Shown: piece after piece, positions 43,751 through 54,787 of the stretch
Position numbering within the stretch: the first letter of the stretch is position 1
How the letters are laid out: the number at the start of each line of letters is the position of its first letter
The notes under the pieces: generated by a model
Seen by the model: only the letters and a program-made list of their open reading frames with translations
Told to the model about the DNA's origin: nothing
Databases searched by the model: none
NCBI GenBank assembly: GCA_019915015.1
Contig: JAHBBC010000002.1
Coordinates: 2,170,001-2,234,000 of the forward strand
Direction of reading: 5' to 3'
Length of the DNA: 64,000 nt
Origin: Auriscalpium vulgare
Taxonomy: Eukaryota; Basidiomycota; Agaricomycetes; Russulales; Auriscalpiaceae
Position numbers and translations under genes: made by a program

Positions 43751-45870
43751 GGCATCTGAGGATGAGCCAATTGTCCCCAATTTTGTTGGAGGAACTCTGC
43801 CTAGAAAAGACAAAGGAAATTATGAGGACTATTGTTTGACTATGCTTACCTTATTCAAACCTTGGCGTGTGGGATCTGATCTAAAACTTGATGGTCAAAC
43901 TTGGCAGGAGGCCTTTGAGACATACACTTTTACCCCTCGACAGCTGGAGTTGATGAAATTCTTTCACATACGATATGAATGCAATGATGCACGAGATGAC
44001 TTTCATGCTCAGCGCAAGGCCGCAGAGAAAGCGAACCAAAAAATGGGGTTCAATCCTATCTTTGGTCAGTTCCAGGATGATTTGGATGCACAATATAGTG
44101 AGGATCGCAACACAGAGGAAGCACTCAATGGCAAGGAGCTTGAATGGTTGAGTGCTCAATTTGATGAGGTGAGTGGGAAAACAGCAAACAAAGCAATACA
44201 GATGGCTGAAATTGAAAAAGTTTTGCAGAGTGGGGGTTGGGCTGCAGCTGAGAGGGACAATGTATGGAGTATTGATACAGACGTTACAAATGGTGATATC
44301 ATGACAGGAAAGCAATGGAAGGATGTCCTGTCGGATAAAAAAAAAGAAGTCCTCAACAACAAGCAGGCACAGTACCAGCAAATTGGAAAGGACAACGAAC
44401 CATCCCTGAATGGCATACCAAAGCCATATAATGTTAATGAAGTTAAAGTGGTAGATCGTGAGTTCTTATACAAGACCTTTAAAGCCGTCAGTGAAGAAGA
44501 TGCCCGACTCATTGATGAGGTAGCTCAAGAATACACACTTAATGAAGAGCAAGAACGAGCTTATCGCATTATAGCAAATCACTCTGTTGATGCATTTGCT
44601 GAACAACTCAAGATGCATATTGGAGGGATGGCGGGCACAGGTAAATCTCAAGTTATAAAGGCTCTCATGGCTCTCTTTGACAAGCAAAAGCGTAGTTACG
44701 TATTTCTGATAATGGCTCCTACTGGAACAGCAGCTGCCTTGGTGTCAGGGTCAACTTATCATTCAATTCTTGGCTTCCAGGGAGGAGGAGACGGACCTGG
44801 CAGTGGCGTAAGTGAAACAGCAACTACTATGTCAAAGATTCGAGAGCGGTTGAAATGTGTCAAATATGTTTTCTTAGACGAGGTATCTATGATCGACTGT
44901 GGTGACTTCTATCATATAAGCTCTCAAATGAGCCTTGCTTTACAAAGTGATGATCAAGCATTTGGTGGCAAGAATATGATTTTTGCTGGTGACTTTGCAC
45001 AATTACCCCCTATTCAGACAAAAGGGCCTGCACTATATAGCCACAATGTATCAACCGTTCTGGGTACTACCAATGGCTTTAGAGAACAACAAAGGACAAT
45101 TGGCAAGGCTTTATGGCATCAAACAACTGTTGTTGTCCTCTTGAGACAGAATATGCGACAACGCTCACAGACAGAAAGAGATGCACAGTTCCGTGTAGCA
45201 TTGGAAAATATGCGTTACAAATCATGTACTCCACAAGACATTGCTCTTCTGCGATCTAGAATTAAAGGGCCTCAAAATCCAGACGTTGATCCAAATCATC
45301 CCAATTTTCGCTTCGTGTCTGTAATCACTGCTTTCAACTCTCAGCGTGATCAAATCAATACTACAATGTCAGATCGTTTTGCTCTAGAAACAAATCAAGT
45401 GTTGAAACCTTTTTATAGTGTCGATAAATGGAAATCAAGGGAGCCTACCACTACAAAATCTAAAGGCAAACAACTTGATCCAAAGCGAAAGTCAAACAAT
45501 GTACCTCCTGAGATGCAAGCAAAGCTGCATAGTCTGCCTCATGGTGTTACAATGAACATTCCTGGTGTTCTCAAGCTTTGTCATGGTTTACCTGTTATGA
45601 TAAAGCGCAATGAAGCAACTGAAGTGTGCGTTACCAATGGTGCAGAAGGCACTGTTGTAGGTTGGCAATCACATGCACTAGATAATGACAGAGAAACTCT
45701 GGATGTTGTATTTGTAAAGTTGACAAAGCCGCCAACCAATGTTCAACTTCAGGGTCTGCCAGAAAATGTTGTGCCGCTGTCCAAACAATCTATACCTATC
45801 AAATGCAATACTCCCAATGACGGTAACATTTTCATCTCTCGAGACCAGGTTCCTATTTGCCTAATTTTGC
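43751..45870 (+). pseudogene. Helitron Rep-helicase, segment 3: PIF1-like helicase
   Basis: The frame resumes after the Mutator-like element with EDEPIVPNFVGGTLPRKDKG and LTLFKPWR, the hallmark of the Helitron helicase start. The PIF1-type ATPase follows: Walker A GMAGTGKSQ near 44,627, LIMAPTGTAAALV, Walker B FLDEVSMID near 44,872, GDFAQLPPI near 44,990 and arginine-rich LLRQNMRQ near 45,142. Later motifs include LCHGLPVMIKRNEATEVCVTNGAEG. The frame runs into a stop at 45,873-45,875, reading QVPICLILQ where other Helitrons continue with P-FAMTDYASQG. The next frame supplies exactly that, so a one-base deletion near 45,855-45,862 is the likely cause. Confidence 0.85.
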
Positions 45871-47335
45871 AATGACAGACTATGCATCCCAAGGAAGAAC
45901 ACGTCCATTTAATGTTGTGGACCCGTTCAGGTGTCGTACTCACTATTCTATGTATACATGTCTATCAAGAAGTGCAAGCTTGGATGGCACTATTCTAATG
46001 CGTGACTTTTCCGCTGCCATTATAACGGGGGGTCTCCCTGGCCATGTTTGCCAGGAGTTTAGAGAGTTAGAGCTATTAGATGAGATTACTCGGTTACGCT
46101 ATATAGGTGAACTTCCTAGTGATATCAACGCTTCAACACGTAGCACATTGATCAAGCAGTATAGAGCCTGGGTTGGAGCTGACCATGTGCCAGGCAATGT
46201 GCATTCTTCTATCAAGTGGTCCAAGTACAACCCACTGGTAATACCAGAAGTGGGTGAAGATGCCCCATGGCAGCGAGTCACATCCAAGGGAAATAAAAGG
46301 TCAACAAACCCAAAACCAGCTGCACAGGGGACAAAACGAAAATTTGATGACACTGACCTTGCAAATGGTTTTGTCCCTGCAATAGGGACTCAGCCAATAA
46401 CTCAACTTAACACCAATAACGGGCCTGCTCGCATTGTGAAAAGACGTAAAGTTGTAGGCAATGTAAATTTAATGGCTGTCTCTGGGAGAGAGCGCAAGGG
46501 GTATATCTGGAATGCAGACACTTGGAGCTGTGCCTATGATAGCCTGCTTACAATTCTCTTTCAAATATTTATCAGTCACGATCAAATATGGAATAGAGAT
46601 GTTGCTTCAATAAATCCTTATATTACTTTGATATCTGAGGGATGGAATCAGGTCATGACTGGACAGCCTCTAACTACTCTAGAACAATCTCGTAATTCTC
46701 TCCAAGCCCAACTCCACCAAAGGGATCCCAATGGATATCCAATGGATAATATCCATGGGACTGATATTTATAGTCTCTGCCGGTTCATGCTCTCAAGTGA
46801 CAAATACCTTTTTCATATTATACATAAATGTACATCTTGCAATACCATAGCATCTGATAGACAATACAATACTCCTTTCTGGACCTTGGAGAAGGATGTC
46901 AGTCAACCTGTTTCATCAGAACTAAACAAGTTATTGAGTATGACAACTACCCGTCTCTGTCAATCATGCCAAAGACCTTTGGTAAAGATTACAGACTTGA
47001 GTGCCCATCCTCCTCCTCTACTCGGCATTGCTTTGCCCTATGCTGGTACTACAAAGTTGAAAATAAAACAGACAATGCATGTTGGTGGTAGCAATAATAA
47101 GGTAATGTACAAGCTGAAAGGTATTATCTACTTTGCACATGCTCATTTTACTGCACGTATGATAGGAGACTCAGCTGAAACATGGTTTCATGATGGAATA
47201 ACCACAGGCAGGGTTTGTATCACTGAGGAGAAGTTCAACACAATATCTGACATATATCAAACAAGAGGATACAAGGCATCTGTGTTGATATATAGTACAG
47301 TATATAGGAATTCAACTGTCCCTGCACTAGCCTAA
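45857..47335 (+). pseudogene. Helitron Rep-helicase, segment 4: helicase end plus cysteine-peptidase-like tail
   Basis: After the frameshift the helicase ends with PNFAMTDYASQGRTRPFNVV and YTCLSRSASLDG (final SF1 motif). Past a basic linker (KRRKVVG) a separate domain of about 280 residues begins at GYIWNADTWSCAYDSLLTIL. It contains two zinc-type cysteine pairs (CTSCNT, CQSCQR) and ends with a histidine box (FAHAHFTARMI, then ETWFHDG). The order Cys box, finger-like cysteines, His box resembles ubiquitin-specific peptidases (C19) in outline, with Cys at 46,529 as candidate nucleophile. The domain is complete, ending with TAA at 47,333-47,335. Activity is unknown, and the chain is disconnected from the rest by the frameshift. 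Confidence 0.75.
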
Positions 47336-47411
47336 ATGTAGCATAAGATCGTTTCCAGGGAACTTTCAATTGCACTTCACATGTTGTAAATTACCCCTCC
47401 CCCTCCCTCCT

Positions 47412-47640
47412 TGTAACGCGGGCGCGCAGAAGGCGCGTACGCGGGTGCACCGAGTTGTGGGTGATGTTATGACATGTTTGGATGCCCGTAGTAGCAGTAG
47501 CGCCTTCCCGTTATGGGAGGGCATCTTCTTCACTTGTACATCCATTCCACTACTACGGCATCCATCGAGTTCTCTCGAATAAACGTGGATTCCGTTCATT
47601 GCGAGTGAACTACAAGTCATCAAGATCACTATTTCTTACA
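47412..47640 (+). repeat. 5' LTR (229 bp)
   Basis: It starts TGTAACGCGGGCGCG and ends ATTTCTTACA. AATAAA lies at 47,578-47,583 and should serve as the poly(A) signal in the 3' copy. No obvious TATA box was found. Confidence 0.95.
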
Positions 47641-47653
47641 GTTTTTTGAACGC
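47641..47653 (+). other. Presumed primer region: GTTTTTTGAACGC directly after the LTR
   Basis: TTTTTTGAACGCC follows the 5' LTR both here and in the second element (57,873 onward), so it is conserved. It does not begin with TGG, so it does not fit a usual tRNA-primed binding site. Confidence 0.5.
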
Positions 47654-47713
47654 CTACGGTACGTTTATCGAAACAACTCGTCTTTATTGATCTCTGCCAT
47701 CCAGAACGATACG

Positions 47714-50700
47714 ATGGCACCGAGCCGCAATAAAGACCCCAAAGAGCCGCGCGTATCCCCCCGTCTCGGCGGGAACGCGAAGCAACCCAGTGGCTCTACT
47801 CCACCTGTACCCACGGATCAGGTCGGAACCCCCGTCGATGGGGAGACGCCACGTGTGCCCGCCAACGTCGCAGTGCTGAACAGCCCCAACGCGACGCCTG
47901 GCTCATCGGGCACACCACAGGACAGCGACCGGACCCCGGACACGAACACGAGCGCTGTCACCTCGCTCACAGAAATCGAGAACGCATTAGACGGCTCGGA
48001 TGACGAGAAGCAGACCCCGTCGTATGTCGACAAGGGCAAGGGGCGCGCGCCCCCAGCTATTGAGACAGAGTTAGTCGGCACCCAGATCATGGACGCTCGT
48101 CTGATCACGATGCTCGACGATCTGCAGATGCACGTGGCGGCTCACGCGTCCCAACTCGAGACGGCATCGGTCGTCGCAGAACAAGCCCGTCAGTCGGTAC
48201 AAGCAGCTACAGTAGCCCGTACCCAGATTGATGGAATAATAAAAGCAATACTCCACCAGTATGGACCGAGAGTCATCAAGCAGGAAGAAGTAGAGGTGGA
48301 TCTCAGCCAGCTACAGCCCGCCAACCCGATAGATATCGTGGTTACGCCACCCAGCGCATCTGACTCAGATAGTACGAGTCATTACGTTAGACTGGGGACA
48401 CGGACACCAGAAGAAGGGCGCCGTAACCTGGAAAAACATCGCGCGCGCATGTCTGATATGATTCAGAAGACCACCCCGTTGGGACGGTCAGACACGGAAG
48501 TGCGCACCGCGCAAGACCGCCTCGCCCCTGAAGAATCGGGACGAGCCAGTGAACGATTCGCGACGGCGTACCGTGAACCCACGCCGTCACCGGAGAAACG
48601 TGCACGACTGGCTGAGCCATACACGAGCGTATCGCCGTATAGTGTCGTGCCCGACAAACCCAGAGTGAAACCTATGCCTTCACAAACTACACCCAAGTCA
48701 GGGGTACTAGGCGTACTCGACCCAGTGGACCGCATACGGGAGATGGTCCTGTCTCGAGTTAGCGAGGCAGTCAGCCTAGGGTTCCAAATTAAAGGCTTGA
48801 AGTTTACCATGCCTGACTCCTACGGAGGGGTAGACGACCTCATTACCTTCGAGGTATGGTTAGGTGCGTTACTGCGCTGGCTCCGACTCAGCCAGGCTGT
48901 CGGCCCAGCGTACGACTCGCTACGACTTGACGCGCTGGGACAGTGCCTCACCGGGCGTGCTGCCAAGTGGTACAACGATGAGATTGAATCCCCATCGCGC
49001 GCACAGGTTGAATGGACATTTCTTGATGCTGTAATCGCCCTCTTCCGTCGATTTGTTGTCGGAAGGAGCGACCAAACGGCGCTAGAACACTTTATGTCCA
49101 CGCGATTCTCACGCAAAGGAGGTGTGGCCGAGTTCTATAATGAATTACGAACACGCTCTACGAGACTGGTGGAGCTCCCGAACGACTATACCTTCCGCAA
49201 GCTATTTGTTAGCGGACTGCCAGCAGACATCCTAGAGATAATGTATAAGCACAAGGGTGTAGTTGCAGAGGAGGGCACCACAACAGAGTTGCTCACCGCA
49301 GCGCTGGAAGCTGAAACTGGTTCCCGTGCCTATCGACAGATGATAGAGAGCCTGGGTCGTACCCGGTCCGCTGGCCCTAACAACTCCACACTGTCCGCCA
49401 CACTCAGTGCGACTGCGAAAGCCGATCGCACTGTCGAGGCTGAGTCCCGTTCGCCTCGCGGTGCTCCCACCTCTCCTAAACCAATGAGCCATGAGCTCTC
49501 CAAGGTGAGTACGAGTCGCGGTGAGAACACACGAGGACGGGGCCGAGGAGAGGGTAGAACTGGTCACCGCGGACGCGACCGATCGCAGACGCGCCCCAGG
49601 CCTGACAGAAAAACAGTCGTATGTTTTGCGTGTGGCGGCACGGGCCACTATGCTGGCGATGCCGAGTGCCCTAAGAACGGGCAACCACGAGTATACGCTG
49701 CGCGAGTGGTAGACGAGACGCCCGCCGATGCCGACGACGTCGAACCAGCAGACGATGAGCAATTGCCACGGGCAGAAGTCGAGGCAGATGCACTCACGTC
49801 AGACGATGACGATGACGGTGCACCGGGAGCACAGTACGAATCAGCTGAGGAATACGCTGAGCAGTACGAAGTGAGTGCGTCCGAGGATGAGGACGATATT
49901 GGCCCACCCATGAGGCTGGCCACTATGCGGATGGCCGCAATGCGGATACAGCCGCCATCTGATGAAGATGTGGAGAACATCATTGACGGGACGTCGCCTG
50001 ATAATTCGGGGACGACTTCACCCCTCACAGTAACAATTCCGGCAAACCCTGTCACCAACGGCAATGGAGGCGTCGACTCACCGATGGGATCGACCCCAGA
50101 AGCTGGATGGGACGGATCTGAACCTGTGCGACCCACATGGGGAGGCGGCGCGTTCACTGCATGGGGGACAGGACCGGCCATGGGGCCGGGGTCCGGATGG
50201 GGCACCGCCACTGAATGGCCGACCGAGCCACCAGTCGCGAGTGAACCACCGCAGATCGTCCAATATCCTGACGATGCACTGATCCCAATCCCCGCTCCCA
50301 ATGATGAGCCACAACAATACACTGTTGTGAACAGGGGGGAGGGAACGCGCGAGGACGAATTAGATAGCGCTTACCAGAGTGGCATCGATATTGGGATCCA
50401 AATGGCACAACGCGCCATCCACAGTGCCGCGTTGAACCATGAAGCGTTGGACCCCCGCATGCCCGGGCTCGAGCATGCAGAACGTGTACTCGATTGGCTT
50501 GCCGACCGTCCCTATCGTCGAACAAATCCCGTCGACGAGTTGTCACGTCGAGAACCGAATGCAGAGAACGAGGAACCGGACGATGACATACCGCCACTGG
50601 TGGACCCCACGGAGGAGAGGATCGCCCCAGACGACCACTCACCCGTGCGCACGTCAGCACCTCTATTGAGGGAGCGAATCGCCCGTGCACCAGCGTCAGC

Positions 50701-51337
50701 CACCGGCGAGAATGTCAGTGATGACGATTCCCCCGATGTCGGAGACATATCCGAGCTTCACATAATGGCCGCTCGAGCATTACCCGGGACAGCGGAACCC
50801 ATCCCTAGATGGGCGTATACCGCTAATATCCGCCGGCAGTCCACTATAGAGGAACAACCGGTCAGGAACCCACATCTGCATCAAGTACTCGCCGCCAACC
50901 TGAAAATTGGCGGGACGGACATGTATGTCCTGTTCGATAGTGGCAGTACCACTAATGGGATAAGCCACGATGCGGCGCACGTAGCGAAGCTGGATATATT
51001 CCAGCTCAAGGAGCCCATGACACTGCAACTCGGATGCGTGGGCAGCCGGTCGCGCGTCAACTTCGGGACCCGGTCCGCAGTATCGGTGGCCGACACAGTT
51101 TTCCCGTGCTTCCTAGACATCGTCAACATTGAACACTATGACGTGATACTTGGCACGCCGTTCCTCAAAGAATACCGTGCTGTATTGGATTTTGAGAGTA
51201 ACACGGTACGACTGGGCGACATTGTGATAGCCGCACTCACGGTGCAGGAAGAACGCGCGTTGCTGAAACGTCGGGGCCGTACGATGAACACACGACAGCC
51301 TGAACAAATGAACGCGCTGGCGACGCACCATGAATGA
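47714..51337 (+). CDS. Gag-protease polyprotein of Gypsy element 1, 1,207 aa
   Basis: The first ATG (47,714) has a strong context (ACGATGG) and aligns with the start in element 2. N-terminal 320 residues are Pro/Ser/Thr-rich, with a coiled-coil-like stretch near residues 140-190. The Gag core (about 380-560) contains MPDSYGGVDDLITFEVWLGA, AKWYNDEIE, GRSDQTALEHFMSTRFSRKG and the FVSGLPADI segment. A zinc knuckle follows as CFACGGTGHYAGDAEC, with six rather than four residues between His and the last Cys. A long acidic region leads to the aspartic protease: active site VLFDSGSTTNGIS near 50,930 and ILGTPFL near 51,150. It ends at a UGA (51,335-51,337) that is in frame with pol. The protein forms virus-like particles and processes itself. 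Confidence 0.9.
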   Translation: MAPSRNKDPKEPRVSPRLGGNAKQPSGSTPPVPTDQVGTPVDGETPRVPANVAVLNSPNATPGSSGTPQDSDRTPDTNTSAVTSLTEIENALDGSDDEKQTPSYVDKGKGRAPPAIETELVGTQIMDARLITMLDDLQMHVAAHASQLETASVVAEQARQSVQAATVARTQIDGIIKAILHQYGPRVIKQEEVEVDLSQLQPANPIDIVVTPPSASDSDSTSHYVRLGTRTPEEGRRNLEKHRARMSDMIQKTTPLGRSDTEVRTAQDRLAPEESGRASERFATAYREPTPSPEKRARLAEPYTSVSPYSVVPDKPRVKPMPSQTTPKSGVLGVLDPVDRIREMVLSRVSEAVSLGFQIKGLKFTMPDSYGGVDDLITFEVWLGALLRWLRLSQAVGPAYDSLRLDALGQCLTGRAAKWYNDEIESPSRAQVEWTFLDAVIALFRRFVVGRSDQTALEHFMSTRFSRKGGVAEFYNELRTRSTRLVELPNDYTFRKLFVSGLPADILEIMYKHKGVVAEEGTTTELLTAALEAETGSRAYRQMIESLGRTRSAGPNNSTLSATLSATAKADRTVEAESRSPRGAPTSPKPMSHELSKVSTSRGENTRGRGRGEGRTGHRGRDRSQTRPRPDRKTVVCFACGGTGHYAGDAECPKNGQPRVYAARVVDETPADADDVEPADDEQLPRAEVEADALTSDDDDDGAPGAQYESAEEYAEQYEVSASEDEDDIGPPMRLATMRMAAMRIQPPSDEDVENIIDGTSPDNSGTTSPLTVTIPANPVTNGNGGVDSPMGSTPEAGWDGSEPVRPTWGGGAFTAWGTGPAMGPGSGWGTATEWPTEPPVASEPPQIVQYPDDALIPIPAPNDEPQQYTVVNRGEGTREDELDSAYQSGIDIGIQMAQRAIHSAALNHEALDPRMPGLEHAERVLDWLADRPYRRTNPVDELSRREPNAENEEPDDDIPPLVDPTEERIAPDDHSPVRTSAPLLRERIARAPASATGENVSDDDSPDVGDISELHIMAARALPGTAEPIPRWAYTANIRRQSTIEEQPVRNPHLHQVLAANLKIGGTDMYVLFDSGSTTNGISHDAAHVAKLDIFQLKEPMTLQLGCVGSRSRVNFGTRSAVSVADTVFPCFLDIVNIEHYDVILGTPFLKEYRAVLDFESNTVRLGDIVIAALTVQEERALLKRRGRTMNTRQPEQMNALATHHE

Positions 51338-54300
51338 GGACGCGCGGCGGGATCTACAATAGTGGAGCCTGCCACCTCAGACAGCGTGCCCCGACGGGCA
51401 CGCCCGCCACCGAAACCACCGGACGACCACGGCCAGGTAGAATTGTTGCGGCATAACTGGTACGAAGGCACAACGGACATCATGTGCCCGGTGCCGTTAG
51501 AACTGCCCCCGATGCGTGCTGTGAATCATCAGATATCACTCATAGACGAGGAATTGAGAATTCGGTATCACCTCCCGCGGTGCCCCGACGCCTTGAAACC
51601 GCAGCTGGCCGAGAAATTGCAACGCTATGTTGATGCTGGCTGGTGGAAGAGGCAAGTGGCCCCTGAAGCGGCGCCACTACTATGTATACCTAAAAAATCT
51701 GGCAAACTCCGCACTGTTGTGGACGCGCGTAAACGCAATGATAACACCCGAAAGGATGTTACCCCGTTTCCCGACCAAGACCAGATTCGTATGGATGTGG
51801 CCCGCGCGCGGTATCGGTCAAAGATAGATATGAGCGATGCTTACGAGCAAATTCGCGTCGACCCCAAAGATGTTTGGAAGACAGCATTCGCCACTGTATA
51901 CGGTACTTTCGTCAGTCTTGTGATGCAACAAGGGGATTGTAACGCACCTGCGACCTTCCAGAGACTGATGACAGTCATATTTCAGGATTGCATTGGCCTC
52001 TTTATCCACGTCTACCTCGACGATATCTTCATTTACTCTGACTCCGTTGCCGACCACGAACGGCACCTGAAGTTAGTATTTGATCGACTCCGCGCAAATC
52101 ATCTCTTCCTGAGTCGTGACAAATGCGACATCTACTCCGCCCGGCTGGATTGCCTCGGACATGTCATTGACGACAAGGGGATTCATGCCGATACGGATAA
52201 AATGGCCCGTGTCCGAGGCTGGCCACGCCCGCGGAACTACCAGGAAGTTCAGCGATTCCTTGGGCTCGTCCAATACCTGGCTCAGTTCATGCCAGATGTT
52301 AGCGCGTATACCACGCCGCTGGCGGCACTCACGTCCAACGGTCGTCCCTTCGTCTGGGGCCCTATCCACGAACGATGCTTTGAGATGGTCAAAGCACTCG
52401 CCTGTCGCACCCCGATATTGCGGCCCATCGACACACGGTCCCCGTTGACGATTTGGGTCGTATGCGACGCATCGACGTACGGTGTCGGGGCAGTGTATGG
52501 CCAAGGCCCTGATTGGACGACATGCCGCCCTGCGGGCTTCATGTCAAAGAAATTTTCCAGTGCACAGCGCAATTACCGCACCTTTGAACAGGAAACTTTG
52601 GCAATCCTCGAGGCATTGACAAAGTGGTCCGACAAACTTATCGGGCGGAAGTTCACAGTGGTCACAGACCACAAAGCGCTGGAATTCTTCAACACCCAGC
52701 GTAATCTGTCCCCGCGACAGATTCGCTGGTTTGAGTTTCTATCGAAATTTGATATGACTGTCACCTACGTTGAGGGCAAGCTCAATAAAGTCGCCGATTG
52801 TTTCTCGCGATACTACGAATCACTGGATGATCCGACGGCGGAACCAGTCACGGTAGATGTGGTACTCGATCCTGAGGGGGAGGACCTGTCACCAGACAGG
52901 GTACTCGAACTACGAATGCAAGCTATACGCACCTCAAAGGAGCGGCAAATAGCTGAAGCCAAGCTACCTCGGGACCAGGAAGCTGAGGTGCTGAGACAGC
53001 ACACCAGCGGCACCAACGAGGCGCTAGCCACGATCGTCCCAGAACGCGACGCGACAATTGCAGAGACACTAGTGAATCATCCGTCACTACCTGAGAAAGT
53101 ACAACAGTCAGCCGACTGGATGCAAGAGATGCGAAAGGGAACGAACGCCGATGGCTTTCTCGCGCGCATTGTGGAGGCTCCGGAACAGTACACCGCGTTC
53201 ACCGTTACGGACGGATTGGTGTGGGCAGAATCCCGCGCTGGTGGGCAGGTGCTATGCATACCTGAGATGATGACAGGAGACCGACGACTGCGTGAAATTA
53301 TTATTGATACCGCGCACTTGACTGTGGGCCATTTCGGATTCCAGAAGACCGCCGACTACGTGCGGAGATGGTATTGGTGGCCGAAGATCGGCAAAGATGT
53401 GGAGCGTTTCTGCGCGACCTGCCCCACCTGCCAAACTGTTAAAACGAGTAACTTGCCTCCATCTGGACTGTTACACTCCCTCCCCATTCCCAGACGACCC
53501 TGGGAATCCATTGGTATGGATTTCGCTGGGCCGTTCCCGGAAAGTGAAGGGGCGAACTATCTCTGGATCGTAATATGCAGACTCACCTCCATGGTGCATT
53601 TAGTCCCAATTGTTACGACCACTCGCACTACTGAGTTGGCTCAACTGTATTTCCGAGAAATCGTCAGACTTCACGGCATACCATTGTCTATCGTCTCGGA
53701 CCGCGACTCTAAATTTACGGCTCTATTCTGGAAGGAATTACACCGTCTGGTGGGAACGAAACTGTTGATGTCAACAGCATTTCATCCGCAGACCGACGGC
53801 GCGTCAGAACGAGCAGTACGCACCGTGGCACAGATCCTTCGAGGAATGGTACGCCCCGACCAAGGAGATTGGGTGTCGAAAATACCCCTCGTGGAATTCG
53901 CCATAAACTCTAGTATCAGTGCGAGCTCGGGATATGCACCGTTTGAACTCAACTACGGGTATATGCCGACCATGATCACTGAGCTCCGACCCGTGGGTAC
54001 ATTTGAAGGCGTCCAGCATTTCGCCCGAGCCGCTCTCGAGAACTTGTCACAAGCTCACGATGCTATCATCGAGAGCAGGGTGCGCCAGACCTACCACGCG
54101 AATCAACGGCGCCGACCAGAGGCGGACATTGGCGTGGGTGACCAGGTATATCTGAGCACGGCGAATCTACGATTGCCACGAGGACGCGCGCATAAGCTAT
54201 TACCCAAATATGTGGGACCGTACAAAGTACTGGAAGCGCACCCGGGTAGCTCGAGCTACAAGTTGGATCTCCCGGACGCCCTGAAGAAACGCCGCATCCA

Positions 54301-54610
54301 CCCCGTGTTCCATGCTTCGCTGCTACGACCACACGAGCCGAACGACGACGCGCTCTTTCCGAACCGCGATGTTGCTAATCATTACGATTTCGGCGACCCT
54401 GACGACGAAGACGAATGGGTCGTGGAGGCGATCGTGGCTCACCAGTGGAAAGGTCGTAAGATCGAGTTCCAGGTACAATGGGCAATGGGAGATTATACAT
54501 GGGAGCCTCTACAGAATGTAGACGAACTCGCCGCCCTGGACGCGTACCTCAAGCTAGTCGGAGTCGAGCAATGGCGCGACTTACCGCGACCTCGGCCCGC
54601 GGGCCGCTGA
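51338..54610 (+). CDS. Pol polyprotein of Gypsy element 1: RT, RNase H, integrase, chromodomain
   Basis: The frame is the same as gag-pro and opens directly after its UGA. No ATG occurs before about 51,482, so expression probably needs readthrough or re-initiation. Motifs in order: RT VPLELPPM, PLLCIPKKSGKLRTVVDARK, DMSDAYEQIRV, catalytic YLDD near 52,013, and the thumb HVIDDKGIHAD. RNase H follows with VVCDASTYGVGAVYG, FEQETLAILEAL and VVTDHKALEFF. Integrase has a zinc-binding HH-CC (HLTVGHFGFQKTADYVRRWY, CATCPTCQ), then catalytic Asp in GMDFAGPF, Asp in IVSDRDSKF and Glu in HPQTDGASERA. A GPY/F module (KLLPKYVGPYKVLEAH) and a C-terminal chromodomain (EWVVEAIVAHQWKGRKIEFQ, YTWEPLQN) complete it. 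No breaks are seen; 1,090 codons. The chromodomain probably guides integration to marked chromatin. Confidence 0.9.
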   Translation, partial: GRAAGSTIVEPATSDSVPRRARPPPKPPDDHGQVELLRHNWYEGTTDIMCPVPLELPPMRAVNHQISLIDEELRIRYHLPRCPDALKPQLAEKLQRYVDAGWWKRQVAPEAAPLLCIPKKSGKLRTVVDARKRNDNTRKDVTPFPDQDQIRMDVARARYRSKIDMSDAYEQIRVDPKDVWKTAFATVYGTFVSLVMQQGDCNAPATFQRLMTVIFQDCIGLFIHVYLDDIFIYSDSVADHERHLKLVFDRLRANHLFLSRDKCDIYSARLDCLGHVIDDKGIHADTDKMARVRGWPRPRNYQEVQRFLGLVQYLAQFMPDVSAYTTPLAALTSNGRPFVWGPIHERCFEMVKALACRTPILRPIDTRSPLTIWVVCDASTYGVGAVYGQGPDWTTCRPAGFMSKKFSSAQRNYRTFEQETLAILEALTKWSDKLIGRKFTVVTDHKALEFFNTQRNLSPRQIRWFEFLSKFDMTVTYVEGKLNKVADCFSRYYESLDDPTAEPVTVDVVLDPEGEDLSPDRVLELRMQAIRTSKERQIAEAKLPRDQEAEVLRQHTSGTNEALATIVPERDATIAETLVNHPSLPEKVQQSADWMQEMRKGTNADGFLARIVEAPEQYTAFTVTDGLVWAESRAGGQVLCIPEMMTGDRRLREIIIDTAHLTVGHFGFQKTADYVRRWYWWPKIGKDVERFCATCPTCQTVKTSNLPPSGLLHSLPIPRRPWESIGMDFAGPFPESEGANYLWIVICRLTSMVHLVPIVTTTRTTELAQLYFREIVRLHGIPLSIVSDRDSKFTALFWKELHRLVGTKLLMSTAFHPQTDGASERAVRTVAQILRGMVRPDQGDWVSKIPLVEFAINSSISASSGYAPFELNYGYMPTMITELRPVGTFEGVQHFARAALENLSQAHDAIIESRVRQTYHANQRRRPEADIGVGDQVYLSTANLRLPRGRAHKLLPKYVGPYKVLEAHPGSSSYKLDLPDALKKRRIHPVFHASLLRPHEPNDDALFPNRDVANHYDFGDPDDEDEWVVEAIVAHQWKGRKIEFQVQWAMGDYTWEPLQNVDELAALDAYLKLVGVEQWRDLPRPRPAGR

Positions 54611-54787
54611 CGCAGCACGGATCTTGGATCACAAATCTAGCATCTCGGATCTATGATCCGCAGGTCCCATAAAGATTTGAGTTAAGCTATCTCCGACTCT
54701 CCGCTCGCTACGTTGACCCTGCACACACCACGCTACTTTGCCCATAAATACTCGCCGCAATGCTCCCCCTACTATCATCGCATTGCC

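Larger units (their letters stand above)
25301..47406 (+). mobile_element. Helitron (Rep-helicase type), interrupted by two later insertions
   Basis: Four collinear coding blocks (25301-28384, 41130-41887, 43751-45870 and 45857-47335) together make one Rep-helicase protein of about 2,470 codons. The two gaps are complete transposons with target duplications, whose removal joins the blocks in frame. The outer termini (5' TC, 3' hairpin plus CTRR) were not recognised, so the limits given are only the coding span plus 3' flank up to the Gypsy target site. The small gene head-to-head upstream may also belong to it. Besides the two insertions, one frameshift near 45,855 disables the copy. Confidence 0.8.

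Noticed and set aside
45857..45875. Programmed frameshifting in the Helitron helicase
   Set aside because: No slippery heptamer or downstream structure was seen, and Helitron proteins are normally one frame; a one-base deletion is simpler.
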